Shown in pieces: positions 59,976 to 64,000 of a stretch of DNA of 64,000 nt. Position 1 is the first letter of the stretch. Each line of letters opens with the position of its first letter. The notes beneath the pieces were generated by a model. The model searched no databases and was not told the origin of the DNA. It saw only the letters and a list, made by a program, of their open reading frames with translations. This DNA is from Streptomyces ortus (GTDB lineage Bacteria; Actinomycetota; Actinomycetes; Streptomycetales; Streptomycetaceae). The stretch lies in assembly GCF_026341275.1 (NCBI RefSeq), contig NZ_JAIFZO010000001.1, positions 15,910 to 79,909 on the forward strand, given 5' to 3'. The translations under genes were made by a program, and so were the position numbers.

Positions 59976-60950
59976 ATGTCCCACTCCACCACCCCCGATG
60001 ACCCGGCCGTCGCCCCGGGGACCCTTCTCCAGGTGTCCCCGCTGCTCCCCGCCCTGGAGAGGGCGCTGGCCGAGCGCCACCGCACCGTGCGGCTGCACGA
60101 ACTGCCCGACCCCGCCGCCTACCTGCGCGAGGAGGCCGGTGACGTGGTGGCCGCGGTGACCAGCGCGCGGTTCGGTGTCGCCAACTCCCTGATGGACGCG
60201 CTGCCGCGACTGGGCGCGATCGTCCACTTCGGCGTCGGCTACGAGACCACGGACGTGGCCCACGCCCGGGCGCGCGGCATCGTCGTCAGCAACACCCCCG
60301 ACGTGCTCAACGACTGCGTGGCCGACCTCGCCGTCGGCGGTCTGATCGACGTCATGCGCGAACTGTCGGCGGCCGACCGGTACGTACGGGCAGGTCGGTG
60401 GGGTGCGGCGTCCTACCCGCTGACCTCCCGGGTGAGCGGCAAGCGCGTGGGCATCCTCGGGCTCGGCCGGATCGGCCGGGCCGTCGCGCGCCGCCTCGAA
60501 GGCTTCGACATGGACATCGCGTACTGCTCGCGAGTGCCGGTGGCCGACGTTCCCTACCGCCACGTTCCGACCGCGCCGGAGCTGGCCGCCGAGTGCGACG
60601 CGGTCGTCGTCACGGTGGCGGGCGGGGCGGGCACCCGGGGGCTGGTCTCGGCGGAGGTGCTCGACGCGCTCGGCCCCCGGGGCTTCCTGGTCAACGTCGC
60701 GCGCGGCAGCGTGGTCGACGAACCGGCCCTGGTCGCGGCGGTGCGGGAGGGGCGGATCGCCGGCGCCGCGCTCGACGTCTTCGCCGACGAGCCGAACGTG
60801 CCGCCGGAGCTGCTGGAGTCGGACCGGGTGCTCCTGCTGCCGCACGTCGCCAGCGGCACGCACGAGACGCGGCAGGCCATGGCCGACCTGGTCCTGGGCA
60901 ACGTCCGGCGGTTCATGGCGGAGGGGGTCCTGCTCACCCCGGTTCCGTGA
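59976..60950 (+). CDS. D-2-hydroxyacid dehydrogenase (first of two)
   Basis: A 324-aa NAD(P)-dependent dehydrogenase of the hydroxypyruvate/glyoxylate reductase type. The Rossmann motif is GILGLGRIGRAVA; the catalytic residues are Arg in NVARGSVVDE, Glu in DVFADEPNV and His in LLPHVASGTH, so the full triad is present. CGGGAGT precedes ATG 59976. It is the first plus-strand gene next to the divergent importer; a new promoter then separates it from the glucarate dehydratase gene. Confidence 0.9.
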   Translation: MSHSTTPDDPAVAPGTLLQVSPLLPALERALAERHRTVRLHELPDPAAYLREEAGDVVAAVTSARFGVANSLMDALPRLGAIVHFGVGYETTDVAHARARGIVVSNTPDVLNDCVADLAVGGLIDVMRELSAADRYVRAGRWGAASYPLTSRVSGKRVGILGLGRIGRAVARRLEGFDMDIAYCSRVPVADVPYRHVPTAPELAAECDAVVVTVAGGAGTRGLVSAEVLDALGPRGFLVNVARGSVVDEPALVAAVREGRIAGAALDVFADEPNVPPELLESDRVLLLPHVASGTHETRQAMADLVLGNVRRFMAEGVLLTPVP

Positions 60951-60957
60951 TCGGCCA

Positions 60958-60986
60958 TTGACAGCCACATGGATGCTGTCTACAAA
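60958..60986 (+). promoter_or_regulatory. Promoter and inverted-repeat operator of the glucarate dehydratase operon
   Basis: TTGACA (60958-60963), a 17-base spacer and TACAAA (60981-60986) form a near-consensus promoter. The perfect inverted repeat GACAGC-N9-GCTGTC (60960-60980) fills the region between the boxes, placed to block RNA polymerase. A GntR- or IclR-type repressor would suit, but no regulator gene is in view. Confidence 0.68.
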
Positions 60987-61019
60987 TGAGAACGCGGACT
61001 ACATATGAGGACGGCATTC

Positions 61020-62294
61020 ATGGCAGGGAACGCAGCACGCATCGCCGACGTCACCGTGACCCCCGTGGCCTTCAAGGACTACCCACTGCTCAACACGGTC
61101 GGGGTGCACGAGCCCTACGCGCTGCGCACGATCGTCGAGCTGACCACCGAGTCCGGCGTCACCGGCATCGGCGAGACCTACGGCGGCACGGTCCACCTCG
61201 AACGGCTGCGCCGCGCCGCCGGGGAACTGACCGGCCTCGACGTCTGTAACCTCAACGACCTGATCGCCCGCACCACCCGCGCACTGGGCGAGGACACCTC
61301 CGGCGGCGACGGCATGTCCGGGATGGTCACCGGCAGCAGCGCGGTCGACCGGGTCATGTCACCCTTCGACGTCGCCTGCCTGGACATCCAGGGCAAGCTG
61401 CTCGGCCGGCCGGTCAGCGACCTGCTGGGCGGCGCCGTCCGCCCCTCCGTCCCCTACAGCGCCTACCTCTTCTACAAGTGGGCCGCACACCCCGGGCAGC
61501 CGGACGACGACTGGGGTGCCGCCCTCGACCCGGCGGGCCTCGTCGACCAGGCCCGCCGCATGATCGACACGTACGGCTTCTCCTCCATCAAGCTCAAGGG
61601 CGGTGTCTTCCCGCCGGACGAGGAGATCGCGGCGGTCAAGGCCCTGCGCCGGGCCTTCCCCGACCTGCCCCTGCGCCTCGACCCCAACGCCGCCTGGAGT
61701 ACGGAGACATCGCTGCGCGTCGCCCGCGAGCTGGACGGTGACCTGCAGTACCTGGAGGACCCGACCGAGGGCCTCGACGGCATGGCGGCCGTGGCCGCGG
61801 GGACGCCGACACCCCTGGCGACCAACATGTGTGTCGTCTCCTTCGACGACCTCGCGCCGGCCGTGGCCCGCGGCTCCGTCGGCATCGTCCTGTCCGACCA
61901 CCACTTCTGGGGCGGACTCCGGCGCGGCCTGCAACTGTCCGCGATCTGCGACACCTTCGGCCTCGGCCTGTCGATGCACTCCAACTCGCACCTCGGCATC
62001 AGCCTCGCGGCCATGACCCACCTCGCGGCGGCCACCCCACGCCTCACCTACGCCTGTGACACGCACACACCCTGGAAGCAGCCGGACGAGGACGTCGTCG
62101 ACACCGGGGTCCTGAAGTTCACCGACGGCCGCGTCACCGTCCCGACGGCACCCGGCCTGGGCGTGGAACTGGACCGGGACGCGCTCGCCCGACTCCACCG
62201 GCAGTACCTCGACTGCGGACTGCGCGACCGCGACGACACCGGCTACATGCGCACCGTGGACCCGTCCTTCTCGACCAAGACCCCCCGGTGGTGA
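61020..62294 (+). CDS. Glucarate dehydratase-like enolase-superfamily enzyme
   Basis: A 424-aa enzyme predicted to dehydrate D-glucarate (or another aldarate) to 5-keto-4-deoxyglucarate. The glucarate dehydratase residues are in place: KLKGG with K191 and K193, metal ligands D221 (LDPNAAW), E246 (YLEDP) and N269 (LATNM), and His in SMHSNSHLG (320/324). ATG 61020 has GAGGACGG upstream; ATG 61005 adds five residues. Downstream KdgD would use the product, making a two-step route to 2-oxoglutarate semialdehyde. Confidence 0.9.
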   Translation: MAGNAARIADVTVTPVAFKDYPLLNTVGVHEPYALRTIVELTTESGVTGIGETYGGTVHLERLRRAAGELTGLDVCNLNDLIARTTRALGEDTSGGDGMSGMVTGSSAVDRVMSPFDVACLDIQGKLLGRPVSDLLGGAVRPSVPYSAYLFYKWAAHPGQPDDDWGAALDPAGLVDQARRMIDTYGFSSIKLKGGVFPPDEEIAAVKALRRAFPDLPLRLDPNAAWSTETSLRVARELDGDLQYLEDPTEGLDGMAAVAAGTPTPLATNMCVVSFDDLAPAVARGSVGIVLSDHHFWGGLRRGLQLSAICDTFGLGLSMHSNSHLGISLAAMTHLAAATPRLTYACDTHTPWKQPDEDVVDTGVLKFTDGRVTVPTAPGLGVELDRDALARLHRQYLDCGLRDRDDTGYMRTVDPSFSTKTPRW

Positions 62295-62301
62295 CCCGAC
62301 C

Positions 62302-63288
62302 GTGCACATCATGCTCAACCACCGCATCCTGAGCCGCTTCCACGAACCGCTCCAGGCCCGTGCGCAGGGCCCGCACACCTGGCTCGAAGTCTTCGACTGG
62401 GCCCCGGAACGGATCTCCGAGGCCATCCCCGGCGCCGAGGTGTTCGTCGGTTCGCGGCTGTCCGCCGAGGACGCCCGGCGCGCCGAACGGCTCCGCCTCG
62501 TCCATGTCGTCGGCGCCGGGTACGACGGCATCCCACTGGACGCGCTCGGCCCGCAGGTGTCGGTCACCACCACGCACCACCACGGCCGCTCCATCGCCGA
62601 GCACGTGCTCATGTCCGTCATGATGCTGTCCCGCGACGTCCTGGGCGCCGACCGCGCACTGCGGGCGGGACAATGGCGCAACGTGGCCGTCGACCCCCGA
62701 CTCCCGTTCGGGACGACGCTGGAGGGACGCCGGATCGGCATCATCGGCTTCGGCGAGACCGGCACCGAGGTCGCCCGCCTCTTCCAGGCGGTCGGCATGC
62801 GGGTGCGGGCCGTGCGGCGCGACCCCTCCGCACCGGTCCCCGCCGATCTGCGAACCGACTGGATCGGCGGCGACGAGCGGCTGCCCGACCTGCTGGCCGA
62901 CTCCGACGTCGTCGTGGTCACCGTTCCCCTCGGCCCCGCCACCCGCGGCCTGATCGGCCCCGCCGAACTGGCGGCCATGGGACCCGGCACCCTGCTGGTC
63001 AACGTGGCCCGCGGTCCGGTCGTCCAGGAGGACGCGCTCTACGAGGCCCTCGACACCGGCGTCATCGCCGGGGCCGCGCTGGACGTGTGGTGGTCGGGTC
63101 CGCCGCAGGCGCCGAGCCGGCTGCCGTTCCACGACCTGCCCAACGTGCTCATGACCCCGCACCACTCGGGCCACACCACCGACACCTTCGCCGCCCGCGC
63201 GGTGGAGATCGCCGACAACATCAACCGCCTGCAGCAGGGCCGCCCGCTCATCAACGTGGTGCGCGCGGGCGCCGCCACGGCCGGCTGA
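62302..63288 (+). CDS. D-2-hydroxyacid dehydrogenase-like protein (second), catalytic Glu not seen
   Basis: A 328-aa NAD-binding 2-hydroxyacid dehydrogenase homologue. The Rossmann motif is GIIGFGETGTEVA; Arg is in NVARGPVVQ and His in TPHHSGHT. At the position of the usual DVFxxEP Glu it reads DVWWSGPPQAP, so that catalytic acid is missing or displaced. GTG 62302 is the start, 8 bases after the dehydratase; ATG 62311 is possible. It is probably an operon member acting on an aldarate-derived keto acid. Confidence 0.87.
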   Translation: MHIMLNHRILSRFHEPLQARAQGPHTWLEVFDWAPERISEAIPGAEVFVGSRLSAEDARRAERLRLVHVVGAGYDGIPLDALGPQVSVTTTHHHGRSIAEHVLMSVMMLSRDVLGADRALRAGQWRNVAVDPRLPFGTTLEGRRIGIIGFGETGTEVARLFQAVGMRVRAVRRDPSAPVPADLRTDWIGGDERLPDLLADSDVVVVTVPLGPATRGLIGPAELAAMGPGTLLVNVARGPVVQEDALYEALDTGVIAGAALDVWWSGPPQAPSRLPFHDLPNVLMTPHHSGHTTDTFAARAVEIADNINRLQQGRPLINVVRAGAATAG

Positions 63289-63351
63289 CCCGGCGCCCGC
63301 GCCCCCTCACCCCACCTTCTCGCCCCACTGCCCCAGGAGTTGAAGACCCCC

Positions 63352-64000
63352 ATGCTCGAAGGCGTCCTCTTTTTCCCCGTCACCCCCTTCACCGATGCCG
63401 GCGAGGTCGACCTGGCCGCCCTGCACCAGCACGTGGCGGCGGGCGCCGACGCCGGCCCCGGCGGCGTGTTCGTCGCCTGTGGCACCGGCGAGTTCCACGC
63501 CCTGGACGTCGAGGAGTTCACCGCGGTCGTCCGGACCGCCGTCGACGCCGTGGCCGGACGGGTCCCGGTGTACGCCGGGGCGGGAGGCGCGCTCGGGCTG
63601 GCCCGCCGCTTCGCCCGCGCCGCCGTCGAGGCCGGTGCGGACGGCCTGCTGCTGATGCCCCCCTACCTGGTGGACTCGCCCGCCGCGGGCCTGGTCGCGT
63701 ACGTCCGCGCGGTCGCCGAGGAGACCTCCCTGCCGGTGATCGTCTACAACCGGGGCAACGCGCGCTTCGACGAGCACACGGCGTCGGCAGTGGCCCAACT
63801 GCCCACGGTCACGGGCTTCAAGGACGGCACCGGCGACCTCGACCTCGTCGCCCGGATCATTCCGGCCGTACGTGAGTCGCTCAGCGCGTCCGGCAAGGAG
63901 TTCCAGTTCTTCAACGGGATGCCCACCGCCGAGGCGAGCCAGCCGGCCTACCGCGCCCTGGGCGTGAAGCTGTACTCCTCGGCCGCGTTCGCCTTCGCCC
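63352..64000 (+). CDS. 5-dehydro-4-deoxyglucarate dehydratase KdgD (cut by window edge)
   Basis: The first 216 residues of a DapA-family aldolase. It starts MLEGVLFFPVTPFTDAGEVDL, with CGTGEF (43-48), Y132 in VIVYNRGNARF and the Schiff-base lysine K157 in VTGFKDGTGDL. In KdgD this enzyme decarboxylates and dehydrates 5-keto-4-deoxyglucarate to 2-oxoglutarate semialdehyde. An AGGAG lies 11 bases before ATG 63352. Its place after glucarate dehydratase strongly supports KdgD over dihydrodipicolinate synthase. The C-terminus is outside the window. Confidence 0.88.
   Translation, partial: MLEGVLFFPVTPFTDAGEVDLAALHQHVAAGADAGPGGVFVACGTGEFHALDVEEFTAVVRTAVDAVAGRVPVYAGAGGALGLARRFARAAVEAGADGLLLMPPYLVDSPAAGLVAYVRAVAEETSLPVIVYNRGNARFDEHTASAVAQLPTVTGFKDGTGDLDLVARIIPAVRESLSASGKEFQFFNGMPTAEASQPAYRALGVKLYSSAAFAFA

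Noticed and set aside
63352..64000. Possible dihydrodipicolinate synthase (DapA)
   Set aside because: Adjacent to glucarate dehydratase and with the KdgD-type start and active-site segments; a lysine-pathway role does not fit the operon.

Overview
This window is high-GC (roughly 72 %) actinobacterial chromosome and almost certainly Streptomyces. The genus call rests on gene content and order: a bioFBAD locus, a WhiJ-like XRE/DUF397/ATPase module, urease, a tripeptidyl aminopeptidase, a LytTR system with an acetate-type symporter, RppA with a CYP158 P450 and a cupin, MurT/GatD, GTG starts and GTGA/ATGA overlaps. The order resembles the S. coelicolor region around bio, ure, pfkA3 and rppA (from memory). 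A cut IS5-type transposase lies at the left edge. No rRNA, tRNA or CRISPR was seen.

Layout. 0-5 kb: IS end, biotin operon (bioD, bioA, bioB on the minus strand, bioF divergent). 5-7 kb: WhiJ-like regulatory module. 7-10 kb: NlpC/P60 hydrolase under a ydaO-type c-di-AMP riboswitch, a conserved small protein, a Phd/YefM antitoxin with a TGTACA operator, and a permease truncated at a repeat. 10-15 kb: ureABCFGD. 15-24 kb: secreted aminopeptidase, acyltransferase, FUSC protein, Zn alcohol dehydrogenase, and an Lrp-ddaH-rocD arginine/ornithine unit. 23-27.5 kb: LytTR regulator, DUF485-like protein, sodium/solute symporter, LytS kinase. 27.5-31 kb: a PASTA lipoprotein, a Ser/Thr kinase and a 52-aa membrane protein. 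31-38 kb: CtaG, phosphofructokinase, GatD/MurT, peptide deformylase, TetR and acyl-CoA dehydrogenase. 38-41 kb: rppA-CYP158-cupin pigment operon. 41-47 kb: DUF6213, succinate-semialdehyde dehydrogenase, Nudix + DNA ligase, a thioredoxin-reductase-like flavoprotein divergent from an XRE-cupin regulator. 47-51 kb: quinone oxidoreductase plus a paired acyl-CoA dehydrogenase operon. 51-54 kb: secreted phosphodiesterase-type proteins and DUF779. 54-64 kb: an Opp/Dpp-type ABC importer divergent from an aldarate catabolic operon (two D-2-hydroxyacid dehydrogenases, glucarate dehydratase, KdgD cut by the right edge).

Most of this is known core biology. The points most worth following are: (i) a GC-rich interspersed repeat present singly, as a 34-bp inverted pair, and as tandem arrays with exact 35- or 43-bp periods, in one place coinciding with a truncated gene; (ii) the LytTR/LytS pair wrapped around a symporter whose start is preceded by a 17-bp tandem duplication that creates two GTGA-linked six-codon ORFs; (iii) a Ser/Thr kinase lacking PASTA domains beside a lipoprotein that carries one; (iv) the aldarate operon joined to a peptide-type importer, with a dehydrogenase lacking the usual catalytic Glu; (v) apparently compensating frameshifts in ureF. 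All family names come from reading motifs by eye; no search was run.
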